Source of the DNA: Lactifluus volemus
Taxonomy: Eukaryota > Basidiomycota > Agaricomycetes > Russulales > Russulaceae
DNA length: 64,000 nucleotides
NCBI GenBank assembly: GCA_022376515.1
Contig: WTXI01000003.1
Location: 1,550,001-1,614,000 of the forward strand
Direction: 5' to 3'
Below, piece by piece: positions 33,781-48,801 of this stretch. Numbering within the stretch: the stretch's first letter is position 1; every line of letters starts with the position of its first letter. The position numbers and the translations under genes were made by a program. A model generated the notes under the pieces. That model did no database searches. It had not been told where the DNA came from and saw only the letters and a program-made list of their open reading frames with translations.

Positions 33781-36381
33781 CTTTAAGTTGGCCGGCGGTT
33801 GTCTTTTGCACGTAAGTTACAAACGGTGTGTGTGGGGGGAGGACGTGGGAATGGTTGCCAGGTGTGGCCGTGACCCCAGTTGGGCGAATTCTTCGAGACA
33901 GCCGGGAACGGAGTTGGGAACGGGCTGAAAGGGTATGTGGGGGTGCATCACCTTTTATGGGTTTTTCACTCACTCGCTTTTCACCTGCACGGCAGACGCC
34001 CCTCCCTCGGCCCTCCGCGAAGTTGGCCTTGCTCAAACATGTCAAAAGTCCAAGTTCTCTCTTTCATCCCATGGTCCTCTTCACGGCTTTTAGCTCGTGC
34101 CGAAGCCAAATGTGGCGCGACACATGCGAATACGATAAATGCTCGGATCTTTCCAGCACGATAAACAACAAACAAACATGACTGCGCGTGCTTCGTCGCT
34201 CTCACACACCCCCCCAGATCTCAGGTTTTCATGTGCTTGTACACGCGTCACGCGCGTCTCCATACGCCACGTATATCGCTTCTATCAGATGTGCTTTTCT
34301 CCGAGCGCCTCGCTCGTCAAGACCCGTCCCTTCATTATTCTTCTTCTCCCGCCGCCCCTTGCCAGTCAACCACAAAGCCTTTTCCCGTGTCTGTGGGGAT
34401 GGGTCCCCCGATGTTCCTCTTCCCTTCCCTTCTGTTACGTAATCATTACTCAGAAAACGTCAGAGCGCGCTGTCGTCCGCAATGCACAGCCTTGCTAGCT
34501 GATGACAGGGGTTGCGTTAGTTGGGCGTCGAATGGGCGGATCGACAGTTCCGTTCCGTGATCGTACTGTCATCCCTGTCCAATATCCATAAAAATCATAA
34601 AACATACAGTAGCGTGTGCGTCAAGGAAAGGATTAAGGTTCGGTCAGGCGAGGATCCTCCGGTTATTGCCAGGTTGCACGGATGATCGCTCCTACCCAGG
34701 CTTTTGCGTAGCAAGGCAGGGCGACCCAACGAGCGCATGCTCTCGCTCGTTCTCCCTCGCCCACGTTTCATGCGGGTTTCCTTTCTTGCCTATCGTGTGA
34801 GAAAGTGAACGGAGAGCACTTCTTTGCTGTCTTTGATTTAGATATTGCTCTGTTTATTAATACACGTGTCACGACTCGGGGTTCTGCTGTGTAATATAGC
34901 TCCTTTTTTTTTTTTTCTTTCCGCAAGTGATTTTCGCCCAACCCGGTGAAACCAGTTGTGAAGAGTACGTGGTATGTAGGACCGGCCACGCTGCCGCCGA
35001 TCGAGGGCACGCATCGTTACACACGCTTTGTCTACCTTTTTTTTTTCTTCGCTCTCTTACTCTTCTTGAACCTTCGGTATGCAAGCTGGGGAAACCTCGG
35101 GATAGAGGTTCGGGCGCTGATGCCGATAGGAAAGTGGACGCCCAACTTGGCGGTGCTATTTCATTATTCTTAATTAATTTAAAAAAAAAAAACACAAGCG
35201 ACTCATACACATCCCATCGATATCAATAGGTTATTAACCAACACTCCCAATATAATTTCGTCATTGGGCGGAGAGGTTCTACACCTTTTAATTCTTATTG
35301 TAGTTTGTAACGTGAAATAGGATATTCGTGCGTTAAGGATGAAGACCCTCAATGATTCTTTTGATTCTCTCTTGGTACCTTTTTTGTTAGAAAAAAAATT
35401 TGAGAAGGGGGTAAAAGTTGGGAGTAGAAATTGGCTGTTTTGGTTGAAAGTGTAAAAAAGGAGGTCTTCACAAAGCTCGTGATAGCACATCATGAGGTAA
35501 TGAGAAAGAAGTTTCGTTGGGGTTCGTAAAGAAGTTAAAAAAGAATATGTAAGCGAAAAAAAAAACACCCCCATTTGCGGTGCGGTGGGGACATGCACAC
35601 ACACACGCTACGAAGTCCAGAACGAGAAATGGTGGGCGGGACGGCATAAACGGAAGAGACACGATTTCCGCTTTCCGCCGCACGAGGACGTGATGAGGTT
35701 CTGTATCACGGCGTTCGCTACGGGGCTATGCTACGGCCACGGAACGAAGTAGTTTTGTCCGGTAGGGTCATGTTACGCGGTGTCGGCCTGTCCACGTCCA
35801 CAAATTTTTAAACATAGGGATTCACGTTGTTATCAGATCATGGGAAATTGCGGTGTCCATTCGTGTTACAAGCATCTCCGATTCGTCGTCAATATGGCAG
35901 CCGTCTCGATGGGATGGGGGGAGGGGGGCTAAGCCAAGTGGGTGAGATAGAGAGGGCGGGGTGTCCGATCCAGATGACACGGCTACACAAGACCGGAAAG
36001 AGGCGAAAAGAGAAAAAGCGCGTGCAAAAGACCGATTCTGCGAGAGGAGAGGGGGGTAATACAGGACGAGTAAGCGAGCAAACAGGGACCGAGAAGAAAG
36101 ATAATTGGAAGCATACTTCATGGAATGGCAATCGTTAAAAAGGCAGGAAGAAAGAAAGAAAGAAAATTGTGAACATAAGACAGCGAAACAAGAAGTAGTA
36201 AAAGGGCGCTTTAAGGCTGAAGAAAAAAAGCGGGGAAAATATATCGTTACAGAGAGGGGCGGCCATACCCCCGAAGAAAAACAAAGCTTGGCCATGTATT
36301 TGTAAGCTCCACGTCGTGCACATTGAAAAATGGATGTGTATGCACTTATGCATGCATGCAACGCCAGCAGTAACGCGCTCC
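33781..36381. other. Long convergent 3' region
   Basis: About 2.6 kb between the methyltransferase stop and the mcm1 stop. It is rich in homopolymers and low-complexity tracts: T runs near 34905-34920 and 35040, A run near 35180, A run near 35558, and a purine-rich tract at about 35980-36240. Open frames here, including a 202-codon frame on the minus strand at 35822-36430, are biased translations of these tracts. No gene is supported. Confidence 0.45.
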
Positions 36382-37627
36382 TCACCGCCGAGGATAACCA
36401 CCCTGAACTGCTCCTCCCCCGTGAGACCATTGTCCAGGTGCAGTGGGCTGTCCGGGTTGACCAAAGCCGTAGCTAGGAGCAGCGGGTGGCGCCATCAGCC
36501 CTGGTTGTGCCGCATAGAGATCGTGACCGGCGGGACCGTGAGCACTCGGATGATACTGCTGTGTTGGACTGGCGGCATGCGTGTAATGCGGTGACGTGGG
36601 CTGTTGGACGGGTGATGCTGACGTTGGGGACGGCCCGAGGCCCATCTGAGGATTAGGCGCGCCTGGATGAGCGGAATGTGGGCCCTGAGCGTGAGGAGGG
36701 ATGGCGATCGAAGGCGGGAGCCCTGCGCGGGGCTATGCGGAGAGGCCGAAGGGTTACCGGCGCCCGCGTTTGAATTGCTGCGAGTGCCGCGCGAGCCCGC
36801 ACCGGCGCCAGCACCGGAGGTAGATGCCCGGCGACGGCGTTTCGAACCCGCGCGTTCATTGTCCTCGTCCTGCTCGGCACCTTCGTCGACCTTGTCACCA
36901 CCGATAGAGAGGCCACCAGGGACGTTATTGTGGTGCGGGGGTACACCCATGCTGGTCGGAGCGGAACGACCCATGGGAGGACCAACGGGCATGGTGTTGG
37001 GAAGGGTGCCATGAGGGGCATTTAAGCAAGCCTGAATGAGATTCTTGCCTTCTGGTTGTGTGACCAGGGGCTGCAACTTTGCGGTGGTGAAGGTATAGAC
37101 GAGACCTGTTTCAGAAACGACGAGGAGGAGTACTTGTGTTCCAGTTAGGGTGGAAAGTTCATAAGCCTGCAAAAAAAAAAGTGAGTTGAGAATAAATTTG
37201 AAGAGGTGGGGATATGTGTGACCTTCTTCATGATGCCTATCGGGTTGAAAGGTCAAAAAATGAGGAAGAGAGGACGAGTTGAAAGAAGGAGAGACGGACC
37301 AGCTTTCCTTTTTGAGAACGTGATATGCCGTCTCGATTTATCCTGAATGAATTCAATCTTAATCTTGCGTCTACCCGTCTTCTTGTCCGACTTTGGTTTC
37401 TCGTCTTCATCTTCATCGTCACCTGCGCTATCATTGGCGTCTTGATCGTTTATAAATTGATCTGTAGCTGGAGGGTGAGCGGCCGGGTCGGCGCGTTTGC
37501 TAGAGTCGTCTTGCATCGGTGGAACGGTAGAAGGCTGAGATGGTTGATTCTGAGAATTGGATGGGTAGGACGCGTACGGGTTAACGGGAGAGACTGTGGA
37601 TGATGCTGATGGACGGCGAAATGCCAT
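36382..37627 (-). CDS. mcm1: MADS-box transcription factor, Mcm1/SRF type
   Basis: A sequence-specific nuclear transcription factor; Mcm1 proteins bind CC(A/T)6GG-type sites with partner factors in mating-type and cell-cycle control. An acidic N-terminal region (DEDEDEKPKSDKKTG) leads to the MADS core RRKIKIEFIQDKSRRHITFS, then KRKAG. After a 62-base intron, a 14-base micro-exon encodes IMKK, and the next exon gives AYELSTLTGTQVLLLVVSET then GLVYTFTTAKLQPLVTQ. This is the SRF-type arrangement, with intron phases that keep the frame. The C-terminus is rich in Gly, Pro, Gln and Ser (GGYPRR end), typical of activation regions. A one-base shift near GGGCTCCC (about 36720) is needed to pass from the basic/serine-rich block into the Pro/Gln-rich tail. 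Confidence 0.9.
37224..37237 (-). other. mcm1: 14-nt micro-exon of mcm1
   Basis: The bases encode the last base of a Gly codon pair plus Ile-Met-Lys-Lys and are flanked by ATAG on the 5' side and GTCACA on the 3' side (sense strand). Exon 1 ends at 37300 and exon 3 begins at 37166, giving introns of 62 and 57 bases. Skipping it would remove IMKK from the DNA-binding core and shift the frame. Confidence 0.8.
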
Positions 37628-38498
37628 ACAAGAGGGGAGGGTGAAGAGAGAGCGCGGGAAAAGGCGCGAGTTGAATGTGGGGAATGAATACGAATTGGGA
37701 AAGTACGCGTCAAGGAGATTCGAGTGAGGTTTAGTTTGAGCAAGGGAGAGGGAAATGGGGAGGAGCGGAGGGAACGGGGACGGGGACGAGGGAGGGGAAA
37801 CTGGTACGGGAAAGGGGACGGGCCGTAAAAGGCAGGGAGGGACTAAAGAGGCAAGGGGGGGAAGATGGGGGCAAAAGCCAGATGAGGATGGACAGATGGA
37901 GAGGAGAGGCCTTTTGGGAGCTCTGAGAGGGTCTCGAAATCGGATCCCTTTTCCAGCAACAACCGCTTATCTATATCCAGAACTTTCCCAGGCACACCCC
38001 CAAACAATCACATACTTCCATTCCCAGACGTCTTAGCCCAGACGCCAAGGTTCAATTATCCCCTTATCCGGCTCACTTCCGATATCCCGGCTCACAAGAC
38101 TCAAGGCCCAGAACTAAATCTGTAAATTTCCCACTCTCACTAAGCACACCCCCAGTGACAAACAAGGGAAAGACGCGACAACGCGAGGCAACAAGACTAA
38201 CATCTTGACAGACACTTTTACACTGCCATACGCCATCATCATCCTTATCTATCTACCCTATACATCCCCTGCGCTCTCCTCTCGGCACCGGGCGTGGCGC
38301 TTAGCGCTCTTTATGACTCGCCCCCAATTTTGACCATCGATTTCAAGTACCAGAGAGAGACGCGGCGCGAGCGAAAAAAAAAATACATGTACCGTCCACC
38401 CATGTCTTTTTTTTAACCCGCCACTCCCCCTTGAGAATAGGAAAAAAATGACAGTCATGTCAGGAGATGAAGAAAGGGAGAAAAAAATGTTGAAAGGC
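37628..38498. promoter_or_regulatory. mcm1 upstream region with pyrimidine-rich tract
   Basis: Directly upstream of mcm1 the sense strand is a long CT-rich tract (37740-37920; G/A-rich on the plus strand), a common feature of fungal promoters and leaders near transcription starts. The remaining part to 38498 is the downstream region of the zf-C3H1 gene and has A and T runs near 38370-38415. No gene is seen. Confidence 0.45.
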
Positions 38499-41400
38499 CT
38501 ATGTCTTCTTGTCCAAGGACGTCGCTTGAATCCATCGGTCATCACGGTTTCGCGTGCTTGCCCAAACTTCAGTTACGCGTTCATCGAACGTCGCCCCTGG
38601 CCGCCGAGTACGCGACGCTTGAAGCGCTTCAACTAGTCGTGCTACATCTTGATCCCCGCAAAGATATTCCGCAGTCACATCATCTGTAAGACAAATAACC
38701 ATGCCAAGACCGACATCGTTGGACCCGATAAGATGACGATGGCGGAATAGGCACGATGTTAGAGGGCATGGCGCACCGTTGGGCTCTAACTGAACCTGGC
38801 TCAGGTGCATATCGCCGCAGCCCGTGTCGCGGCATTCTCCGAAACCAGGCACCTCAAATTGACAGATCCGTGCATTCTCCATTTTGTTTTCCGTTATATA
38901 CCGAGCCGCGGCCTCCATCCTCAAGCGCCTAAGGTCAACCTGCTCCTGTGGACCAAGTGAGCGTCCACTGAGAAACGGATAGGGAGACAGCACAGAGTTA
39001 TAAGCCGTGAACGAGTTTGCTTTGACTTGAGAGTGACCCGAAGCCTGCTCAAAAAGGAAAGGCACGTTTCCCGACCTTTGTCAGTATCGACACGGAAGGA
39101 AATACTGCTTCTGCATGGCAACAGAATCTGAGGAACGGAAAGGAACCGAACGCACCTGGTGGACTAACGCAATAACGTCGAAACTTTCCCGTTCCGTTCC
39201 GTCTTCTGAAGAGGGCTCATGAAGGATCGGTTGTGTAGAGCGCGAAGGTGTCGAAGCTCTGGAGGAAGCCTAGAAAATTAAAAAAAAAAAAAAAGCGAAT
39301 GGACGATGATGGCATATAGAGCGGAGAGAGAAAGAAAAAGGCAAGTAAACGTGAAAGGGGAAGGGAGGGGGGGGATGGGGAAAAAGCGTGTCAGAGGAGG
39401 TTGGTTACTGCCGGTGCTGAAGGGGAGAGGAAAATCCTTGCCGCTGATTCTTGCCGGGGTTCGGCAGGGAGGGCTGTGAAGACATCTCAACCCGATCCGC
39501 AGAGAAGCACGGTAGGGGTATGAAATGAAGGGGAGTGTGCCAGCGAGTAGCAGCCACGGATCGGAAGCAGGAATCGAGGGTAGTGAGTAAGAGGATGGTA
39601 TGGGGGAGCGGTAGAAGAGGGGAAGAAAGTTAGAGGCTTCCGTGGCAATCACAGAGAAGAGAGCGGAAACTCGCCTTGTCCGCCGACGGTTTGGTTGCCT
39701 TCTGCAGGCGTGGCGGATTGATCTGCAGTTCGATTCGATTCGGGAACATAACGGGAAGCAAGTGCCGGAAAAACATGTGACGACAAAGGGGGGCGAGTGG
39801 GGAAATGACATGAACAAAACGAGTTAGTGACACTGTTAGGTTACAAGACAAAGGAGAAGGGGACAGTGACCAGTCGATGATGTATATACGACCACGCTGC
39901 TATCTTGGAATGATGATTGGGGTGAAAGGCCAGAGGGTGATGGAGTGCTCGATATCGGACTCGGGGTGTTCCCGTGAAAACGAGGCGAAGAGGGAGTGTT
40001 AGTTGTGCTAGCTAGCACTGCTTCCAATCAGGGTTTAAAGTTAAGTTAGCTGTACGAATTGAGAAATGACGTGCGGAAGCAAAATTGTGGCAAAGGTGGT
40101 GCCAGCTATCAGATTGATAGGGGTTGCGCACCACTTGGGGCCACGCACACCCTTTCCCGCAGCTCGGCACACACACACACATATGCACGTGATTAGCGCC
40201 GGTTGCGGGACTATTGCCTCCGATCCGAGAAGCGCCCGGATGTAGACCCCCAGAGAGAGCTGGGGGGCTTGAGCTAAAAAAGGAACATACCATTCTTGGT
40301 AGATTGGTTGTTTCCGGTCTCAGATCTGGCGATCTCAACTCCGGTGGAATTCTCCCTGGTCTGAGATGCTCGGTCAACCGCGGGCGATTCCCTGGAAAGA
40401 GGCGTGGTCCGAGTTGAAGTCATCTGCGCGCAGATTAAATCATCAGAGTTGAGTGACAACCAGCAGCTGGTTTTCTCCTACCGCCTGCTTTCGTAGCTTC
40501 ATCTCCTCCCGCTCCCGGATCATCTTGCGCATACGTTCAATCTCCTGCTCCAAAGCCAACGCACTATCGCCTGCCGTCAATTGACTGACAACTTGTCCCT
40601 CTGAACCACGGTGTGCACCAGCGCTCGGCGGTGTCTCATCCTCGCTCGTATCGTCCTCGCTATCGCTCACATCGATGACGCATCGCCGCACGCTATTCAG
40701 GCTCGCGAACCCCCCGGCCGCAGCACCATTCATCTTACGTCGAACGTGCGGGTTCGGGTGATATGCGCTTCCGTAGCCGACTCCCCCAGCGCTGGATCCG
40801 GCACGCGAGAGTACAGGCGGAGTGAAAACTTTTGCCGTAGTTTCCGAGTCGAAATCCGCAGCCACGGGGCGCTTCGAGCCTCGCCGGGGGATGGGCGCCG
40901 CCGGTTGAGGAGTGGTGAAGGACGATCGGCGAGACTCTGGCTCGCCATCCCTTTTTGAGTGGTGTCCGACGCTCCCTGATCGAGTTGTCATATTCTCCAC
41001 GACATGGCTATCCTTATCCCGTTCGACTGAGAGGCCTCGCTCCGATGCACTAGCCGATCGTGGGAGGGACGGGTCTTCGGAAGGTGGAGGCACAGATATC
41101 CTATCCACCACAGGCCCGGGTTGATCAGAGCCTGGGAAAGTGTCCCTTCCAAAACCTGGAATAAATTCATCAATACTCATCGGTTCTGGTGAAGACACTT
41201 TCACAAATCCAGACGCCTCAGCTGCTCTGGAGTCGCGCCTAGGACTTGTAGAGCCGGAGAGCGAAGGTCCGATACTGTTGAGAAAGTCCTCCACACTCAC
41301 GGCCGAAGCAGAAGGTTGCGCCGAAGCATCAGCACCAGTGGAGACAGTACTCGTGGGTGACGTCGAAGCTTGGGTGACGAGGAGAGAGACTGGTTCTTTG

Positions 41401-42747
41401 CGTTTCCTTGAGGCCTGCACAGCCTTTCTGGCGAGAAGCTCTTGCTTCCGCTGTCGTTCGATAGCAGACAAGGTAGATTCACTTAAAGCAAGGGTCGACA
41501 ATTCGTCAAGAGATGCTACGGCCATCGCCCGAGTAGCGTTTGAGACAGAGTCTACAAGAAAGGATCAACTCTCTAAAGGGAAGGGAGAGAAAGTTTACAC
41601 ACCAAGCGGGCGTGAGGAAGAAATAGGGTATCCAAAAGGTCCAGGTAGGCGGTGTCATCATCAAGGGTCGCGGTTCCCTTTATCGCCGACGGAGATGGTG
41701 GATGTGATTGAGACATGAGAATAGGTGCTAGCATGTCCAGGGACGGTGGGTAAGGTGGGATGCCCGCTATGTCAAGATTGCTCGGAAGACGAAGATTAAG
41801 TTCCGTGAAAACGTAGTAAATAATTTCTCTAGAGAGCCCACAATCAACCAGGTACTCTGGAGGTACACCGTATCCAAGAATGTCGAGAATAACGTCTTTA
41901 GCGGTGTCATATTGTTTCTGCGTTACTGCAAAATGGTCGGAAATGGTGAGGGTGAGAACATTTGAAAAATACAATACATACGGAAAAGTCGAGGCCGGAC
42001 GTGATTGGCATCTAGCTCATAATCGAGTCTGAAGGATTCAGAGGATGTCTGCGTCTCAGGGGCGACAGGAGGTGGTGGATCTGCACTGGGTCGCCAAGCT
42101 GAAGCTGAAGCAGAAGGAAGTGAGAGATACGCATCCTCAGCTTTTACAGAGGGTGACCGAGAGGCTAGGACATAGGGAGAACGAGACTGAACAAGACCAG
42201 AGGATTCGAGCTTTGTAGCGTACAATGCTTCTGGGGCCGTGGTGGGTGGTGGTGCGGGAATCAACCTCTCCGGTTGTCGAAACGGCGGATCTTCATTCTC
42301 GCTGATCTCACCCTCTTCCCGCATGGAGGCATCATCGTCTAGAGGGGGTTGAGGAACAGGTCCGCCAGAACTAGGAGGCTGAATAATAGTGCGAGGTGGA
42401 GATCTACGTGCTATTGGCGGTGGAGGAGTCGTCGTCGTCGTCGTCGTCGGAGCAGTCGGTTGTTCAGATGAGGTCGGAGCTGATGGGGACGAATCTTCTT
42501 GACCGTAATCAAGAGAAATGGAAGACGAGGAAGCATAAGATAGCGATGAAGGTCTGGAAAATGAGGCGATGGAAGAAGCGGTTGTAGCATCGAGCCTTCG
42601 ACGTTTGAGCTTGCGGCTGGAGAGGGCGGCTTGCCTAAGAAACTGAGCAGGATCTCTTGCCGAAAGCGGTGTATTGTCTGAATCTGAAGGACTTGAGGAG
42701 TGATTGAGATAGGCTGATGAAGTATGTAAAGTGGAAACCTCAGACAT
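38499..42747 (-). CDS. zf-C3H1 domain protein, Red1/ZFC3H1-like
   Basis: A large nuclear protein with a C-terminal zf-C3H1 (putative zinc finger) domain. Fission-yeast Red1 and human ZFC3H1 use this domain in RNA-surveillance complexes that feed the exosome; that role here is inferred. It starts MSEVSTLHTSS, with a Ser-rich region, a poly-Thr/Pro run and an acidic EEGEISENED motif. An exon gives TQKQYDTAKDVILDILGYGV and LVDCGLSREIIYYVF. The long exon 41525-40480 is Ser/Pro-rich with a coiled coil (ALEQEIERMRKMIREREEMK). Shorter exons follow, then the zinc finger ARICQFEVPGFGECRDTGCG with DMHLS (Cys-x8-Cys-x5-Cys-x3-His spacing). The protein ends LDKKT. Several middle exons (39070-40450), including a CT-rich stretch, are not resolved. 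It diverges from TMA23 over 104 bases. Confidence 0.75.
42428..42449. repeat. GTC trinucleotide microsatellite in coding sequence
   Basis: Seven GTC units on the plus strand encode a poly-threonine run (then prolines) on the minus strand, inside the first exon of the zf-C3H1 gene. It is a likely length polymorphism. Confidence 0.8.
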
Positions 42748-42851
42748 TTCAAAAGTTGAATGAATGAAAGGGATTAAGCGGGGGGGAAAAGAGAGAAAAG
42801 AGAAGTGAAAAAAAAGGGGATTAGAGACGGTCCCGGTATTTGCCGACTAGG
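42748..42851. promoter_or_regulatory. Divergent promoter, zf-C3H1 protein / TMA23
   Basis: Only 104 bases separate the two start codons. The interval has a G/A-rich plus strand on the zf-C3H1 side, which is CT-rich in that gene's sense direction. Confidence 0.55.
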
Positions 42852-43832
42852 ATGCCTCTCGATGGCCACGCATTCCTCATCAACCAAGGCTGGTCCGGCA
42901 ACGGCTCTGGCCTTCGTCAAGGTGCAATCTCACGACCTATCACCATCCCTCAAAAATTAAATTTATCTGGTATCGGAAATGACAGAGACGATGCTTTCCC
43001 TTTCTGGGATCAGTGAGCAAAAAAAATTATTCTCTTCTTCCTCACTGAAAATTAATTCATTTCCTCAGTGTGTTTTCGGTCGCTGCATCTGCAATTCAGA
43101 TACAATGTTTTTCTAGTGACGATGAGGATGTCTGTATACAGACAAAAGGCACTTCTACCTCGAGTTGAGGCAGACCTCTACCGGCATACTGTCCAATCGG
43201 CCTCCCGTGCTAGGTACCCCCGTCTCCTCGGGTACAACTCCATCGCTTCTTCTTCAACCCCTCGATTATCTCTCCTCGCCTTATCAAAACGCGAGACTGC
43301 CCGACGCGCTCTCTACTCGAGGTTCTTCCGTGGTCCCATCCTCGGTCCTGACAATGTCCAATCCGAGACGGTGATCACTGCACCCTCGAACGACGACGAC
43401 GTACACAAGAGCGGAAAGAAAAAACGCAAGATCGAGACTGAAGATCTAGACAAGGAGGAGCAAAGACGACGAAAAAAGCTACGCAAGGAGGCAGAGAGGG
43501 CTGCTAGAAAGCTCAACCGCCGCAAGGAAAAGGAAAAGACGAAACGCGATGGTGCTAGGCCTATCGAAGAGACAACTGTGTTGTCGGCTTCGCAACAAAA
43601 ACGGTTGGGACCGTCAGTGTCCCCGACTTCCGACGACGAGCGGCTGCAGCGAAAGAGGAAGAAATCGAAAAACAAGCAAATCGCGGCTGTATCCATTGAG
43701 AATGAGTTAGATTCGCCAGCCGCGGTTAGTGTGGACGACCAACACTTTAGAAGGAGTGACCATAGAGACTTAGAGAGGAGCGGTTCTTCCGAGAGTTCGA
43801 GGAAGAGGCATAGTCGAGATCGGTCACCATGA
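42852..43832 (+). CDS. TMA23: Nucleolar G-patch-type protein, Tma23-like
   Basis: A ribosome-biogenesis-associated protein of the nucleolus; yeast Tma23 associates with ribosomes. The first exon (42852-43012) gives MPLDGHAFLINQGWSGNGSG then LRQGAISRPITIPQK and GIGNDRDDAFPFWDH, a G-patch-like arrangement near the N-terminus as in Tma23. After a 56-base intron comes VFSVAASAIQIQCFSSDDED. The core LLALSKRETARRALYSRFFR with GPIL matches the family's second conserved block. The rest is a Lys/Arg-rich nucleolar-type tail (KKKRKIETEDLDKEEQRRRK) ending RHSRDRSP. Two frame changes are needed between about 43155 and 43250. Confidence 0.7.
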
Positions 43833-44138
43833 TACTGTACCTGCATGTCCCTTGACGGTAATCGCTATACCTGTATCGCAAGCCAACATATAATGCTGTT
43901 TCCATGAATTGCAACAAATCAAACATTCTGAGAGAGAGCATAATTATACAATCCAAAAACTACAACGATGTTTTTCACTGATTGCATGCTACGGTTTGTA
44001 AAGAGTTCATGCTGAACGTCAACCAAACTGTTGTTTTAAAAAGAATGTGTACTGAAAACTGAAAAAAGATCACGCACGATTGAGGAAAACAATGAGAGAA
44101 CGATCCGCAGCCTCCTGAGAGGGTATGCAATAGGCATA
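43833..44138. other. Convergent spacer TMA23 / vWA gene
   Basis: 306 bases between two stop codons. It is AT-rich around 43970-44060. No feature is seen. Confidence 0.4.
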
Positions 44139-45905
44139 TTAGCCCCTGCTACGCCATGCACTCTGCATGGCGATACGCCGAGCCTGAAACGTTCCCAAAG
44201 GGATCAGTAGTTTCAACGAACAAAAAAAAAAAACGTACCTGGTCTAAAGTGATGGAATCTTCTTTCAAGAACACCTTTTGTCTCCCGCCACTTTCCTCTT
44301 CCTCCTCGTCGTCATCGTCTATATTTTGCGCCCCTGTTGTTCTTATATTGCCAAACGCGGCCGGGTTGCCCGCCAAGGAGAATGGGGTCGACTGGACCGC
44401 GGTGCCGTACACGCTCGACGTCTTTGCGCCGAACGTCGCAAAGTCTTGGACGACCTTGCGCGGCGGCGACGACGCAGTGAAGCCCCCAACGCCGCCGCCT
44501 CCCGACAGCGACGATCTGTAATCCGACGTGCGCGAGGGGAGAGGGGGCGGGTAGCCATACGGGCCCCGCGCGCTGAGCATCCGTACTTGCATGTATTTGT
44601 CCGTGAAGCGGGTCCCATTGATCTGGTTAAGGGGGTGAGGAAAAAAAAGGGGAGATCGGAGAGAGAAAAAGAAAAACGCGGCGCTACCTTTCGCAGGTGT
44701 GGTCTTGCTTCGGTAAGGCTGGGTGCGCGGGAGAAGACTTCGACGTTGTGCCTCGCCTCGTCTGAATCTTTGTAGATGCTCTCTATGACGACCTTCTTGG
44801 TGCTTTCGTTTCGTAAGAGCAGCTTCTCGTGCAGTTCTCGCGCGACATCATCCACGCTCTCGTTGTTACCTAAGATCCGCTGCGCGACCGCCTGGCCGAC
44901 CTCGCGGACAAGACGTTCCATATCGAGGTTCTCGAGTACAAGGCCAACAATGGCGTGCGCGAGTAGATCCGCGGTGGTCAACGGAAGCATGATGCCAGAT
45001 GTAATGTTGACGAGCGCTTTGAAAAAGTCCGTTGCATACTGAAGGAGAGGGAGGTAAATCAAATCAGATCAAATAGGACGCCGGGTGAGGGGAGGGGGGA
45101 ACATACGGAGTAACTACTGAGCGCTGGTTCGCATGCTACAAAAAACTTTGTGTACGTCAGAAAGAAGAACGCTTGTGATATGTCAGACGAGAGAGAGTAC
45201 AGTACCAGAGTGATTCCACGAGCTGCCATTTGCCGAGCAAGAACGAGGGGGTCATTGCCATCGGGGGACCCATCGTCGAATCCTAGGCGAAGAAAAATGA
45301 ATGTGTACGTCCTCCGCGCGCGCCTGCAAGAAAGAGAATAGGGCACGCACCATCTCCATACTCGCCAATGCCGTGGGGTGGAGCGTCAGCAATGAGCACG
45401 ATCATCTTGCTCGCTTGCTCCCTCCAATCCATCTTGAGTGCCTCCGCGAGTCCAGCGGTGACCGCCTCGGGACCATCACCTCCACCGGAAGCGTACAAGC
45501 TGGAGAGGTCTCGATGGACCTTGTCAATGTCAGACGAAAAGCCAAAGTTGCGCGTCACGTAGGTGTGATCCTGCGGTGGGTGGTCGCGATAGGCGACGAG
45601 GCCGACGCGCAGGTCTTCGCGGGATTGCAGCTTGCCCGATTGGAAGATGTTCTCGCAGATGAGCTGGATGTTTTTCGTCGCGGAGGAAATGTAGGATCCT
45701 TGGCTGCCGGTGCAGTCTTGTACAAAGACGAGATCCCTAGTAAATGGCGATCGAAAAGATGAGCAGAAAAGGAGAGAGAAATAGGGACGTACAACATCTT
45801 GCGGTCATGTTCGAAAACTTGTGGCGGACGCTGCTGGGCGTTGTACTCTTCTTGAAAGACGGCGAGAGCGGAAGCACCTTGTTCGAAATCCATATCAGTA
45901 TCCAT
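44139..45905 (-). CDS. von Willebrand factor A domain protein (VwkA-like, kinase absent)
   Basis: A vWA-domain protein, likely cytosolic or peripheral. It starts [14 protein letters not shown] at the ATG just after an in-frame GTG-led extension. After the first intron the vWA domain follows: [20 protein letters not shown] has the MIDAS-type D-x-T-x-S pattern, then [36 protein letters not shown] and [19 protein letters not shown]. Later exons give [34 protein letters not shown] and [20 protein letters not shown]. The C-terminus is Gly/Ser/Pro-rich with an acidic run ([13 protein letters not shown]), ending [14 protein letters not shown]. The N-terminal arrangement resembles Dictyostelium alpha-kinase VwkA, but no alpha-kinase domain is present. 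At least five short introns are seen. Confidence 0.8.
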
Positions 45906-46098
45906 CACTTGCTTTGCTGGGTTCTGGTTCACGGTTAAGACGGAGGGGTTCGGGTTGTGGGTTGAACAAGTTAGTTAACGTTCTTATTCTCGACCTCGTT
46001 GCATGGGACTGACTCCTCAAGGCAATCGCCTAGTACACGCTCCGTCGGCCACAAGGGTTACTTAAATCGGATCAGATAATTGACCATGCACTCCTCCA

Positions 46099-48801
<2,703 letters not shown>

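Noticed and set aside
35822..36430. 202-codon frame on the minus strand
   Set aside because: It is Ser/Phe/Leu-biased translation of a purine/pyrimidine tract downstream of mcm1, partly overlapping mcm1 coding sequence, with no motif.
39278..39817. 179-codon frame in the middle of the zf-C3H1 gene, same strand
   Set aside because: It is CT-rich and its composition resembles intronic or low-complexity sequence; at most part of it is an exon. I treat it as an unresolved part of that gene, not a separate one.
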